Positions 1 through 8,369 of a stretch of 64,000 nucleotides of DNA are shown in pieces. The stretch comes from JAJPHF01 sp035293805 (lineage in GTDB: Bacteria > Chloroflexota > UBA6077 > JAJPHF01): positions 1 to 64,000 of the forward strand of contig DATGMD010000002.1 of NCBI GenBank assembly GCA_035293805.1, given 5' to 3'. The translations under genes and the position numbers were made by a program. The first letter of the stretch is position 1, and each line of letters opens with the position of its first letter. Below the pieces are notes generated by a model. It saw nothing but the letters and a program-made list of their open reading frames with translations. It was not told where the DNA came from and did no database searches.

Positions 1-27
1 CGGCTCTCGTGGCCGCCCGCGGCCTGT

Positions 28-133
28 GGCGCGGAATACTGCGAGCGCCACTGCCCCCGTGCCGGCGCCGGAGCCACCGGGAGGGCCGGCGCCGCGGGGG
101 CTTGGGGCGCGGAATACTGCGAGCGCCACTGCC
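28..133. repeat. 28-bp direct repeat, two copies
   Basis: An identical 28-bp stretch containing GGAATACTGCGAGCGCC occurs at 28-55 and 106-133, a 78-bp period, just downstream of the lysA stop. The first 17 bases of the window (core CTCTCGTGGCC) also recur inverted near 53461-53476, so this end of the window looks like dispersed intergenic repeat sequence. No gene is supported between 1 and 157. Confidence 0.6.
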
Positions 134-157
134 GCCGCCCCCGCATCGGCCGCCCGC

Positions 158-1516
158 TCAGTCTCGCTGCAAACCGCTGTAGAGCAGGCATTCCTCGCGG
201 AGCAGGTCGTCGTAGGTCTGCCGCCGCCGGATGACCCGCGCCTGGCCGTCAGCGACGAGGACGGCTGCGGGCTTGGGCGCGAGGTTGTAGTTGCTCGCCA
301 TCGCCAGGTTATAGGCGCCCGAGGCGGGCAGCGCCACCAGATCGCCCGCCTGGAGCGCGGGGAGGTCGGCGTCGCGGATGAGCACGTCGCCCGACTCGCA
401 GTACTTGCCCGCCAGCGTCACGCGCTCGATCGGGCCGGCGTCGGCGCGGTTGGCGAGCAGCGCCCGGTACTCCGCGCCGTACAGCGCCGGGCGGATGTTG
501 TCGGCCATGCCGCCATCCACCGCGGCGTAGCGGCGCACGCCCGGGATGTCCTTGATGGCCCCCACCGTGTACAGCGCCACGCCCGCCTGCCCGACGATCG
601 AGCGGCCCGGCTCCAGCGTGATGCGCGCGATCGGCAGCCCCAGCCGCGCGGCCTCGGCCCGCACCGTGCCGCCGACCATCGCCGCCGCCTCGCCGTAGGC
701 CGGCGGGTCGTCCGCCTCGGTGTAGGCGATGCCCCAGCCCCCGCCCGGGCTGAACTCCTGTACCCGCAGGCCGTGCCGCGCCTGCATCTCCGCCGCGAAC
801 CGCAGCACGATGCGGACGGTCTCGGCGTAGGGCTCCAGCTCGAAGATCTGCGAGCCGATGTGCGCGTGCAGGCCCATCAGCTCCAAGCCCGGGGCCGCCA
901 GCGCCTCCTGCACGGCGCGCTCCGCGTCCCCCGTCTGGATCGGCAGGCTGAACTTCGAGTCGAGGATGCCGGTCTTGCGGTAGTCGTGCGTGTGCGCCTC
1001 GACGCCCGGCCCGACGCGCAGGAGGATGCGCTGCCGCACGCCGCGCTGTTGCGCTAGCTCGTTCAGCAGCCGCAGCTCGTAGAAGTTGTCGACGACGACG
1101 CGCCCGACGCCCGCGTCCAGCGCCTCGGCCAGCTCGGCGGGCGACTTGTTGTTGCCGTGAAAGTACACCCGCTCCAGTGGTACGCCCGCGCGCCGCGCGG
1201 CGTATAGCTCGCCGCCCGACACTACGTCGAGCCCTAGTCCCTCCTCCGCCACGATCTGGAAGATAGCGGGCGAGCCCAGCGCCTTCGCGGCGAAGATCAC
1301 CAGCCCGTCGGGGTAGGCCGCGCGCATCCCGGCCACGTACTCGCGGCAGCGCGCGCGGATCGTCCCCTCGTCGTAGACGTACAGCGGCGTACCGTACTCG
1401 CGCGCCAGCGCGACGCAATCGCACCCCCCCACCACCAGATGGCCCTCGCCGTTGCGCTCCGCCCCAAGCGGCAGAATCGCGCTCCAGGTGGCAGCCAACC
1501 GTTCCGAAGTCTCCAC
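158..1516 (-). CDS. lysA: Diaminopimelate decarboxylase
   Basis: A 452-residue fold-III PLP decarboxylase that converts meso-diaminopimelate to L-lysine, the last step of lysine biosynthesis, in the cytoplasm. The PLP lysine lies in FAAKAL (about residue 78), the barrel carries HAHIGSQI, the glycine-rich phosphate loop reads EFSPGGGWG, and the C-terminal part has the substrate-binding CESGD motif. An in-frame upstream ATG would add 23 low-complexity residues. I chose the GTG at 1516 because AGAAGGAG sits about 6 bases before it and the length then fits the family. It stands alone on the minus strand, preceded by a GC-palindrome block rather than an operon partner. Confidence 0.93.
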   Translation of the reverse strand: METSERLAATWSAILPLGAERNGEGHLVVGGCDCVALAREYGTPLYVYDEGTIRARCREYVAGMRAAYPDGLVIFAAKALGSPAIFQIVAEEGLGLDVVSGGELYAARRAGVPLERVYFHGNNKSPAELAEALDAGVGRVVVDNFYELRLLNELAQQRGVRQRILLRVGPGVEAHTHDYRKTGILDSKFSLPIQTGDAERAVQEALAAPGLELMGLHAHIGSQIFELEPYAETVRIVLRFAAEMQARHGLRVQEFSPGGGWGIAYTEADDPPAYGEAAAMVGGTVRAEAARLGLPIARITLEPGRSIVGQAGVALYTVGAIKDIPGVRRYAAVDGGMADNIRPALYGAEYRALLANRADAGPIERVTLAGKYCESGDVLIRDADLPALQAGDLVALPASGAYNLAMASNYNLAPKPAAVLVADGQARVIRRRQTYDDLLREECLLYSGLQRD

Positions 1517-1529
1517 GTGGGTCTCCTTC

Positions 1530-1680
1530 TGCCCCCTCTCCGCATAGGGGGCGGGGGCTCCCGGCGGAGCCGCCCCGCCGTCCACCCCCTTCCCTCGAAG
1601 GGAAGGGGAGCTGGGAGGTTAGGTTCCCCCACGTCTCCCCCCTTTCCCCTATGGGGGAGAGGGGGGCAGGGGGGTGAGGG
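1530..1680. repeat. GC-rich palindromic repeat block
   Basis: This intergenic stretch is built of short C-runs and complementary G-runs, for example CTTCCCTCGAAGGGAAGG and CCCCTATGGGGGAGAGG. It resembles the 44-bp palindromic units at 9347, 13183, 32201 and 47818 and can fold into several hairpins. It separates lysA from the upstream hypothetical gene. I see no coding sequence in it. Confidence 0.6.
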
Positions 1681-1682
1681 GT

Positions 1683-2162
1683 CTACCGGCTGGGCACGAG
1701 CGACCAATCGGGAGGCAGCTCGTAGCGGCGCACGCGCCCCTGCGTGGCCGGCGACCGCACCTCCCGAATGCGCCCCTTCCGCTTGATCTCGGAATATGTG
1801 TTCTGTAGCTGGACGATGCGCTTCTCGCGCAGGTTGAACAGCACGACGCCCGCCCGCACCGGCGTCGTCGAGGCGTCGCGCGTCGGCCCGTCCAGAATGC
1901 GGAACACCGGCAGCTCTTCGGGCTTGCAGTAGCGAAACGCCGCGTGGATGCGCTCCAGGTTGTGCGGCGAGTTGTGCTCGTCGAACACCGCCAGGCCGCT
2001 CAGCACCCGGTCCTTCAAGTCCGGCGCGAACGGCGCGGCGGCGTCCAGCAGCTCGACGAGCGTCGTCGGCTGCTGCGCGCAGGCGGCCACCAGCGCGTCC
2101 AGCACGGGGCACGGCGCCACGAAACTGACCCGCGAGGCCATATCGATGATCGTGAAGCGCAT
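1683..2162 (-). CDS. Conserved-looking hypothetical protein, 159 aa
   Basis: I do not recognise the family. The protein begins MRFTIIDMASRV, is soluble with no membrane segment, and has a helical middle (VLDALVAACAQQP through LERIHAAFRYC) followed by a basic C-terminal strand region (LREKRIVQLQNTYSEIKRKG). The longer ORF to 2267 runs through an inverted repeat and looks spurious, so the ATG at 2162 is preferred; a purine-rich AGGG lies about 13 bases upstream. It is transcribed away from the DUF2342 gene and separated from it by a strong hairpin, so it is probably an independent unit. No function is proposed. Confidence 0.6.
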   Translation of the reverse strand: MRFTIIDMASRVSFVAPCPVLDALVAACAQQPTTLVELLDAAAPFAPDLKDRVLSGLAVFDEHNSPHNLERIHAAFRYCKPEELPVFRILDGPTRDASTTPVRAGVVLFNLREKRIVQLQNTYSEIKRKGRIREVRSPATQGRVRRYELPPDWSLVPSR

Positions 2163-2221
2163 GACGTCCACAACAGCCCTCCCAGGCGGGCGCCTGGCGC
2201 TGAATGATACCACTAGTTGTC

Positions 2222-2280
2222 CGGCAACGGTCAAATGCTCGGCAGGGGAACTCCCCCTGCCGAGCATTTGACCGTTGCCG
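2222..2280. repeat. Perfect 27-bp inverted repeat with 5-nt loop
   Basis: Arms 2222-2248 and 2254-2280 are exactly complementary around the loop AACTC. It lies between the stop of the DUF2342 gene (2286) and the hypothetical gene start (2162). No T-tract follows on either strand, so it is not a classical intrinsic terminator, though it may stop or protect transcripts. Its core AACGGTCAAA also occurs in the two large inverted repeats at 13374-13639 and 31801-32065. Confidence 0.85.
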
Positions 2281-2285
2281 AGCGG

Positions 2286-3452
2286 TTAGGCGGCTGCCGC
2301 GTCGACGCGGGTGATCCAAGTGGCAGGCGCGCGCAGCTCGTCCTCGGTGGGCAGCGTCGCCGGCCCCTCCCAGACGCGGTTCAGGAAGTCCACGCCCCGC
2401 GCCTGCACGACCTGGCCGACGAACTTCTCGCCGAGCGCGTACTGCTCCATCTTCATGCTGAGCCCGGTAACGCGCAGGAACCAGACCTCCACGGCCGAGC
2501 GCTGCTTCTGCCGCGCCTCGACGCGCGCCTCGATCTCGGCGAAGTGCGGCAGCAGCCCCTTCCCCACCTGGTGCATGATGTGGTTGCTGTAGCCCTCCAG
2601 CAGCGCCATCAGCGCCTGCAAGCGCGAGACGAGCGCGCGCTGCTCGGGCGTCATGAACGAGTTGAGCAGGTTGTGCCCGTGCCGCAGGTTCTCGACCAGC
2701 CGCTCGGCCAATCCCCCGAACGGGGCGCCGAGGCCGCGGCCGTCCGCCAGCTCCTCGACCATGCTGCTCAGGTATTCTTGCAGCGTGCTGTTCAGATAGC
2801 GCCGCACCCACGGGTGCAGCTCGAACTCGTGCGCGTGCGTCGCCTCGTGCAGCGCGATCCACGTGCGCACCTCGGCGGGCGGCATGCCCAGCGTCGCCTC
2901 GAGCGCGCGGATGTTGGGCTCCACGAAGTAGAGCTTGCCCGCGTCCACCGGCTCGCGGCCCAGCAGGCTGATGTCGTACTGGCCGAGCACCCGCCGCGCC
3001 AGATAGCCCAACAGCACCCCAAGCTGGCTGCTGATCGCCATGCGCCCGATGCCCTGGCCGGCGCCGCGCTCCTTCCGCGCCTTCTCCTCGTAGAACGCCT
3101 CGAACGGCTGCAGTAGCTCCTCGAAGTTGGCCGCGTTCGCCTCGATCCAGCCCGGCCGGTCGAGCACGTGAACCGCGGTCCCCTGCAGCGGCAGGTGGGT
3201 CCGCGTGTAGTTGCCAATCGGCGCCTCGATCAGCTCCAGGACCCGCCGATAGTCGGCCTCCAGCGAGGCGCGCTCCGCGCCGCTCAGCGGCGCGACCGCG
3301 CCGCACGTCCGGCGCGCGATGTTGACCGCCCAATCCCAGTCGATCAGCTGCGGGCCGCGCCGGCGCCCGTAGTGGTCCACCACGCCCAGCAACAGGCCGG
3401 CCGCGGCTCCGATCAGTAGCCCGGTCCCGAGCGACCGGCCATAACGAGACAT
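2286..3452 (-). CDS. Zinc-dependent metalloprotease-like protein (DUF2342 / F420-associated family)
   Basis: A 388-residue protein with an N-terminal membrane segment or signal anchor (GTGLLIGAAAGLLLGVV, residues 10-25) and a zincin-type HEATH motif (His202, Glu203, His206) followed by HEFELHPW. This is the signature of the DUF2342 zinc-protease-like family, which databases describe as associated with coenzyme F420 biosynthesis. Catalysis has not been shown for most members. The start MSRYGRS was chosen because TTGGAGGAG lies just upstream; the longer ORF from 3533 runs into heptad repeats. A F420-type oxidoreductase at 8.4 kb fits a F420-using organism. Confidence 0.8.
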   Translation of the reverse strand: MSRYGRSLGTGLLIGAAAGLLLGVVDHYGRRRGPQLIDWDWAVNIARRTCGAVAPLSGAERASLEADYRRVLELIEAPIGNYTRTHLPLQGTAVHVLDRPGWIEANAANFEELLQPFEAFYEEKARKERGAGQGIGRMAISSQLGVLLGYLARRVLGQYDISLLGREPVDAGKLYFVEPNIRALEATLGMPPAEVRTWIALHEATHAHEFELHPWVRRYLNSTLQEYLSSMVEELADGRGLGAPFGGLAERLVENLRHGHNLLNSFMTPEQRALVSRLQALMALLEGYSNHIMHQVGKGLLPHFAEIEARVEARQKQRSAVEVWFLRVTGLSMKMEQYALGEKFVGQVVQARGVDFLNRVWEGPATLPTEDELRAPATWITRVDAAAA

Positions 3453-3501
3453 CACTCCTCCAAGCGCGGAGTGCCGACGGCCCGTACCGAGTGGACCGCC
3501 C

Positions 3502-3540
3502 CGACTCGGCACCCCGCACTCAGCACTCATCACTCCGTAT
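3502..3540. repeat. Heptad-type short tandem repeat
   Basis: Imperfect 7-mers of the type GCACTCA/GCACTCC run between the DUF2342 gene and the lipid-kinase stop, and overlap the last base of the latter. The same heptad family recurs at 6978-7008, 44924-44952 and 52733-52795, with a CAG-type variant at 35237 and 41551. Confidence 0.6.
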
Positions 3541-4484
3541 TATGCCCGAAGCAGGCGCAGCGCCCCCGGCATTACGTCGAATTCCGCCGGCAGCTCGCCG
3601 GCGATCTCCCCGTCGCTCTGCACCGGCAGCGGCTCGCCCGCGCTCATGGCGACCGAATGGACCCGCAGCGTGGCGACCTTGGGATGCTCCAAGTGCCGCC
3701 CGAACAGCGCGAGCGGCAGGTAGGCTAGCAGCTCGAAGCGCCCGACGTCCCCGATCACCACCACGTCCAACAGGCCGTCGTCGAGGCTGGCGCCCGGCGC
3801 CATCCGCAGCACCCCGGCGTAGTTGCCCCCGTTCGCCACGATGACCATGTTGATGCGCCGCGGCGGCTCCAGCGGCGGCCCCCCGTCCGGCCGCAGCTCG
3901 AACCGCTTGTTCTCGTAGCCGCGCAGCACCGCAAAAAAGCCCAGGACGTAGGCCAGCGCGCCGCGCCAGCGGTTGCTCCAGCCCTGGGCGCGCACGGTCA
4001 CCATCGCGTCGAAGCCCGCGCCCGCGTAGTTGGCGAAGTAGCGGACGGCGCCCGAGCCGAAGCGGATCCGCCCCACGTCCGTCAGGCGCGGCTCGGCCCG
4101 CACGAGCAGGGCGATGGCCGCGCGCGGGGCGAGCGGTATGCCGGCGCTGCGCGCGAAGTCCTGGGCCGTACCGCTGGGCAGCACGCCCAGCACGGGCGGG
4201 GGCGCGCCCGGCGCTCGCCCCGCCATCAGCCCGTTCACCACCTCGTTGATCGTGCCGTCCCCGCCCACGGCTACCACCGTCCGCCCGGCGCGCGCTGCCG
4301 CCGCGGCCAAGCGCGTCGCGTCCCCGGGCGCCTCCGTGAAGGCGGGCTCGAACGCCAGGCCCACGCGCCCCAGCTCGCGGGCGAGTGCGGGCCACCGCGC
4401 GCCCGCGCGGCCGGCGCCGGCGCGCGCGTTGACGACGAACAGCGGGGCAGCAGCGGGGCCGTTCACTCCCGCATTGTAGGGCAT
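3540..4484 (-). CDS. Diacylglycerol/lipid kinase family protein
   Basis: A 314-residue member of the DAGK catalytic-domain family (YegS/DgkB/BmrU type), which phosphorylates diacylglycerol or related lipids with ATP at the inner membrane face. The nucleotide-binding signature VVAVGGDGTINEVVNGL is at about residues 89-105, followed by VLPSGTAQDFARS, matching the family's GTGNDFARS-type element. The C-terminal lobe has ANGGNYAGVLRMAPGASLDDG, typical of YegS-like beta-sandwich domains. The length fits single-domain members. Its exact lipid substrate cannot be told from sequence. It lies 30 bp downstream of the antiporter stop-start boundary, so cotranscription from that gene is possible. Confidence 0.87.
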   Translation of the reverse strand: MPYNAGVNGPAAAPLFVVNARAGAGRAGARWPALARELGRVGLAFEPAFTEAPGDATRLAAAAARAGRTVVAVGGDGTINEVVNGLMAGRAPGAPPPVLGVLPSGTAQDFARSAGIPLAPRAAIALLVRAEPRLTDVGRIRFGSGAVRYFANYAGAGFDAMVTVRAQGWSNRWRGALAYVLGFFAVLRGYENKRFELRPDGGPPLEPPRRINMVIVANGGNYAGVLRMAPGASLDDGLLDVVVIGDVGRFELLAYLPLALFGRHLEHPKVATLRVHSVAMSAGEPLPVQSDGEIAGELPAEFDVMPGALRLLRA

Positions 4485-4514
4485 CGCGACCGCTGCGGCC
4501 GCGGCTCGCCCCGC

Positions 4515-6239
4515 TCAGGCTTCCGCCCCGGCCGCGTAGAAGGCCGTGCGCCGGGCGTTCAGGTCAACCTCCAGCGCAGCGCCGTCCACCCCGTAGCGCG
4601 ACAGGGTGTGGCGCACGAACTCCAGCGCGGCCTCGAACTCCGGCTGTACCGTCTCGTCGACGCCGCTCCGTTGCAGCGCCGCGACGGTAGCGGCGGCGTC
4701 GGCGCGGACCACGATGTCGATCGCCGGGTTGGCTTCGCGTGCGTAGTGAATGGCGCGCTCGGCGGCCGGCACCTCCGGAATCGTGATGACCAGCACGCGC
4801 GCCAGCCCGAGCTGCGCGTGGGCTAGCAGCGCCGGGCCGCTGGCGTCGCCCGCGAGCGTCGGCACCCCCCGCGCGTGCGGCGCCCGCAGGCGGAGAGGAT
4901 CGGCGTCGATCGCCAGGTAGGGCACCCCGTGCGCCTCCAGCCAGCGCGCGACCTCGGCGCCCACCCGGCCGTACCCGAGCAGCACGACGTGGTCGCGCAG
5001 CGCCGGCTGCTCCGGTTCGGCTGCCGCGCGATCGTCAGCCCGTGCCTCGCCGGACGGGCCGACGGGCGCTGACCCGACCCGGCGGAGCCCACGCGCCAGG
5101 ACCGGGGCCAAGCGCATCGCCGCGGGGGTCAGGACAATCGTCACAATGGCAACGGCGAGCACCAGGCCAAAGACCCGCTCCGACAGAATGCCCTCCGCGA
5201 CGCCCAGCCGGGCCAGCACGAACGAGAACTCCCCAACCTGCGCCAGCGCCGCGCCCACGAACAGGGCGGTGGGCAGAGGATAGCCGAAGAGGAGCGGGAT
5301 GGCGCCGGCGATGGCCGCCTTGCCGACGAGCACGGCGAGCGCCAGGCCGAGCACGAGCACCGCCTCTTGCAGCACGAACGCCGGATCGAGCAACATGCCG
5401 ACCGACACGAAAAACAGCGTGATGAATGCGTCGCGCAGCGGCGTGATCTGGCCCAGCACCTCGTGGCTCAGCTCGGATTCGGCGACGACGAGCCCCGCGA
5501 GAAAGGCGCCGAAGGCCAGCGAGAGCCCCGCCCAGGCGGTGACGAGCGCCGTCCCCAGCGCGAGCGCGATGACGGTGAGCAAGAACAGCTCACGCGAGCC
5601 CGTGACGCTGACGCGCAAGAGCACCCAGGGCACCACGCGCGGCCCCAGCAGCAGCGTGCCGGCGAGGATCGCCGCTGCCTTCACCGCCGCCAGGGCGAGG
5701 CCAGGCACCAGGTCCTCGGTCGGCTGTGCCAGCGCCGGCAGGATCACCATCATCGGCACCACGCTCAGGTCCTGCACGACCAGCATGCCCAGCGCGATGC
5801 GGCCCTGCGGCGCCGCCAGCTCGCCGTGCTGCGCCAGGAGGCGCACGACGACCACGGTGCTGGACAGCGCGATGAGTGCGCCGAAGAACACAAGCGCGCT
5901 CCCCTCCAGCCCGAGGAGCGCGCCCAGGCCCGCACCCAGCGCCATGCTGACGGCGATCTGTCCCGCCCCGCCGAGCAGCGCCACCCGACCGACGCGCAGC
6001 AGCGCCGGCCCAGAGATCTCCACCCCCAGGGCGAACATGAGGAACGTGACGCCGATCTCGGCGAGCACTTCCAGCCGGTTCACGTCCCCCACCGGGCCGG
6101 GCGTGAACGGCCCAATCACGATGCCCGCGAGGAAGTAGCCGAGGATCACCGGCTGGCGGAGCAGCTGGGCGACCATTCCGCCGACGAGCGCGGCGACGAG
6201 CGCCATGGCCAGGTCGACGATGAGCTGCGGCACGTCCAT
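4515..6239 (-). CDS. CPA2-family cation:proton antiporter with TrkA-N domain
   Basis: A 574-residue integral membrane transporter of the Kef/YbaL type. About 12 hydrophobic segments fill residues 5-385, starting with VILGYFLAGIVIGPFTPG and including LSSTVVVVRLLAQ and FLAGLVVAESELSHE. A charged linker follows, and then a Rossmann-type RCK/TrkA-N domain from about residue 420 (VVLLGYGRVGAEVARWLEAHG, with acidic IDADP) that binds NAD(H) or nucleotides and gates the transporter. The likely role is potassium or sodium efflux in exchange for protons. The ion cannot be assigned from sequence. No clear SD precedes the ATG at 6239. Confidence 0.9.
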   Translation of the reverse strand: MDVPQLIVDLAMALVAALVGGMVAQLLRQPVILGYFLAGIVIGPFTPGPVGDVNRLEVLAEIGVTFLMFALGVEISGPALLRVGRVALLGGAGQIAVSMALGAGLGALLGLEGSALVFFGALIALSSTVVVVRLLAQHGELAAPQGRIALGMLVVQDLSVVPMMVILPALAQPTEDLVPGLALAAVKAAAILAGTLLLGPRVVPWVLLRVSVTGSRELFLLTVIALALGTALVTAWAGLSLAFGAFLAGLVVAESELSHEVLGQITPLRDAFITLFFVSVGMLLDPAFVLQEAVLVLGLALAVLVGKAAIAGAIPLLFGYPLPTALFVGAALAQVGEFSFVLARLGVAEGILSERVFGLVLAVAIVTIVLTPAAMRLAPVLARGLRRVGSAPVGPSGEARADDRAAAEPEQPALRDHVVLLGYGRVGAEVARWLEAHGVPYLAIDADPLRLRAPHARGVPTLAGDASGPALLAHAQLGLARVLVITIPEVPAAERAIHYAREANPAIDIVVRADAAATVAALQRSGVDETVQPEFEAALEFVRHTLSRYGVDGAALEVDLNARRTAFYAAGAEA

Positions 6240-6465
6240 CGGCTACAGCGGTTTCCCTAGGCGAGGAGCCCTCTGGAGACCGTCTAGATAACGTCGGGCA
6301 GGGCCTCGCCCCCCGCCGCCCGGCCGATGCTGCCCGGTTCGCTCTGCCTCGAAACCGCTCTCGTGCGGCTTGCCGGCCGCGGAGTGCTGGTCGCCCTCCG
6401 TCATGAGCCCGGCGGGCGTTCCGCTGCTCGGCGTCCAGCGCGACATCATGCTGCTTGGCTCCTTC
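6240..6465. other. Intergenic region, no supported gene
   Basis: About 226 bases between the antiporter start and the MaoC stop. A 68-residue minus-strand ORF here is low-complexity and lacks a good ribosome site. A 9-bp inverted pair (AGCGGTTTC at 6246, GAAACCGCT at 6351) is the only structure I notice. Confidence 0.4.
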
Positions 6466-6942
6466 TCAGTGCGGGGCGCCGCTGGCGGCGGGCCGGCCGC
6501 GGACCAGGCGGGTGATGCGAAAGGTATTGACCGCGATTCCCTGCTGGTTGCGGACGGTATGCCGCGCCGTGACGATGCCCCGGCCGGGCTGGCGCGAGGC
6601 CCGCGTCTCGACGATCGCGACCTGGACCCGGATCGTGTCTCCGGGGCTCACCGGCGCGTGCAGGCGCAGCTCGTCTAGCCCCAGGAACGCCATGCCCGTC
6701 CCGCGGAACCACTCCTCCGACATGACCAGGCCCTCGGCGAGGCAAAGCGTCAGCAGCCCGGGCGCCACCCGCCGCCCGAACACGCTCTCCTTCTCGTAGT
6801 GCTCGCGGTTCAGGAACAACTCTTCGTTGAGCCCGGCGAGCGCGACGAGCTGGCCGACCTCGTAGTCGTACACCGTGCGCCCGCGCGTCACCAGCTCCTG
6901 CCCCACCGCGAAGTCTTCGAAGTACACGACCCCTCCGAGCAT
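6466..6942 (-). CDS. MaoC-like (R)-specific enoyl-CoA hydratase / dehydratase domain protein
   Basis: A hot-dog-fold protein of up to 158 residues. The opening VYFEDFAVGQELVTRGRTV and the segment YEKESVFGRRVAPGLLTLCLAEGL match the MaoC dehydratase family, which hydrates enoyl-CoA thioesters or dehydrates beta-hydroxyacyl-CoA. In canonical MaoC proteins the catalytic pair is Asp/His in the DxNPxH motif. Here the corresponding stretch reads LAGLNEELFLNREH, so catalysis is less certain. A GTG at 6927 is preceded by GGAGG with 4-base spacing and may be the true start (153 aa). It sits downstream of the CoA-transferase gene on the same strand, consistent with an acyl-CoA pathway. Confidence 0.82.
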   Translation of the reverse strand: MLGGVVYFEDFAVGQELVTRGRTVYDYEVGQLVALAGLNEELFLNREHYEKESVFGRRVAPGLLTLCLAEGLVMSEEWFRGTGMAFLGLDELRLHAPVSPGDTIRVQVAIVETRASRQPGRGIVTARHTVRNQQGIAVNTFRITRLVRGRPAASGAPH

Positions 6943-6977
6943 CGAGCGCCGAGTACCGCGTGATGGGCCGCGCCCCG

Positions 6978-7008
6978 CTCAGCACTCAGCACTCAGTACT
7001 CATCACTG
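6978..7008. repeat. Heptad repeat overlapping a stop codon
   Basis: Four consecutive 7-mers (CAGCACT, CAGCACT, CAGTACT, CATCACT) run from the MaoC upstream region into the stop codon of the CoA-transferase gene at 7003-7005. This is the clearest heptad tract of this family in the window. Confidence 0.7.
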
Positions 7009-8205
7009 AATAGCGCCGTCGGCGCGCAGGCGGGCGATGGTCGCGGCGTCGAGGCCGAGCCATTCGCGGAGCACGGCGTCCGTGTGCTCCGCGAGCAGCG
7101 GCGGCAGCAAGCGGATGGGCGGCGCCGCGCCGTCGAACTGGACGAACGGCCCTGGCAGACGGATCGGCCCTGCCGTCGGATGCTCCACCGCCCGCACTAG
7201 CTCCAGGGCCGCCACCTGCGGGTCTTCTAGGGCGCGGTCCACCGAGTTGATCGGCGTCGCCGGGATGCCGAGCGGCTCCAGCGCCGCCACCCAGTCCGCC
7301 ACGTCGCGCTCGCGCGTCACCGCCTCGATTGCCGCCACCAGCGTGGCGCGGTGCTCCACGCGGCCGGCGTTCGTGGCGAAGCGCGGATCCTCCGGCCACT
7401 CGGGATGCCCAAGCGCCTGCGCCAGCCGCGCGAACAGGCGGTCGTTCGGCGCCGCGATGATCAGGTAGCCGTCGCGCGCCGCGAAGCCCTGGTAGGGCAC
7501 GATGGACGGGTGCGCCGTGCCCATCCTGCCCATCACCTTGCCCGCCAGCAGGTAGTCGCCCGCGGCGTTCATCAGGATGCCGATCTGCGTGGCGAACAGC
7601 GACAGGTCGATCCGCCGGCCCCGGCCGCTGCGCTCGCGCCCGTACAGCGCCGCGCAGATGGCGCCGTGCGCCGTGAGGCCCGTGGCGATGTCGAGCAGCG
7701 GCACGGCCGCCTTCGCGGGCGCGCCATCCGGGTGGCCGGTCACGCTCATCATGCCGCCGAACGCCTGCACCATCAGGTCGAAGCCGGCCTGGTCGCGGCG
7801 CGGCCCCTTCGGCCCGAAGCCCGAGATGCCGCAGTAGACCAGGCGCGGGTTGCGCGCGACCAGCGTCTCGTACCCGAGCCCTAGCCGCTCCATCGTGCCC
7901 ACCCGAAAGTTCTCGACGACCACGTCGGCGCGCGCCGCCAGGTCCAGCGCCAGGTCGCGCCCCTCCGGGTTCTGCAGGTCGATGGCGATGCTGCGCTTGT
8001 TGCGATTGATGGCGAGATAGTAGGCGCTCTCGCCGCCGACGAACGGCGGGCCCCACTCGCGCGTGTCGTCGCCCGCGCCCGGTCGCTCGACCTTCACCAC
8101 GTCGGCGCCGTCGTCGCCGAGTAGCATCGTGCAGTATGGCCCCGCGACGACGCGCGAGAAGTCGAGCACGGCGACACCCGCCAGCGGGCCGGGCGCGTGG
8201 TCCAT
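7003..8205 (-). CDS. CaiB/BaiF family CoA-transferase (class III)
   Basis: A 400-residue class III CoA-transferase that moves CoA between acyl-CoA and a free acid. The N-terminus (GPLAGVAVLDFSRVVAGPYCTMLLGDDGADVVKVE) is diagnostic, followed by NRNKRSIAIDL and the segment VENFRVGTMERLGLGYE. The family's catalytic Asp normally sits downstream, in the region FGGMMSVTGHPDGAP/DQAGFDLMVQA here. The start ATG at 8205 has GGAGG 8 bases upstream; the longer ORF to 8337 is unsupported. The substrate is unknown; co-direction with a MaoC gene suggests acyl-CoA degradation. It is divergent from the flavin/F420 oxidoreductase at 8370. Confidence 0.88.
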   Translation of the reverse strand: MDHAPGPLAGVAVLDFSRVVAGPYCTMLLGDDGADVVKVERPGAGDDTREWGPPFVGGESAYYLAINRNKRSIAIDLQNPEGRDLALDLAARADVVVENFRVGTMERLGLGYETLVARNPRLVYCGISGFGPKGPRRDQAGFDLMVQAFGGMMSVTGHPDGAPAKAAVPLLDIATGLTAHGAICAALYGRERSGRGRRIDLSLFATQIGILMNAAGDYLLAGKVMGRMGTAHPSIVPYQGFAARDGYLIIAAPNDRLFARLAQALGHPEWPEDPRFATNAGRVEHRATLVAAIEAVTRERDVADWVAALEPLGIPATPINSVDRALEDPQVAALELVRAVEHPTAGPIRLPGPFVQFDGAAPPIRLLPPLLAEHTDAVLREWLGLDAATIARLRADGAIQ

Positions 8206-8267
8206 CGCGTAGCCTCCGTGCCGGTCGTGTGGTATGCTGCGAGCGGCCGCGAGCCGACAGGCCGCGG

Positions 8268-8308
8268 CCCGACGCGGCCGGGCCGCGTCGGGCGCGGGCG
8301 AAGCCCGC
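8268..8308. repeat. Two adjacent hairpins in a divergent intergenic region
   Basis: CCCGACGCGGCC at 8268-8279 pairs with GGCCGCGTCGGG at 8281-8292, and GCGGGC at 8294-8299 pairs with GCCCGC at 8303-8308. They lie between the divergently transcribed CoA-transferase and oxidoreductase genes. No T-tract follows. They could be a regulatory site or a remnant of a palindromic repeat. Confidence 0.6.
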
Positions 8309-8369
8309 CCCAGGATGCGTGACGGCGGTGGTTTCATGATAGCCGATCATCCGTGGATGGCTGTGCGAA

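Noticed and set aside
6243..6449. 68-residue ORF between the antiporter and MaoC genes
   Set aside because: Low-complexity, no ribosome site, no similarity that I recognise.
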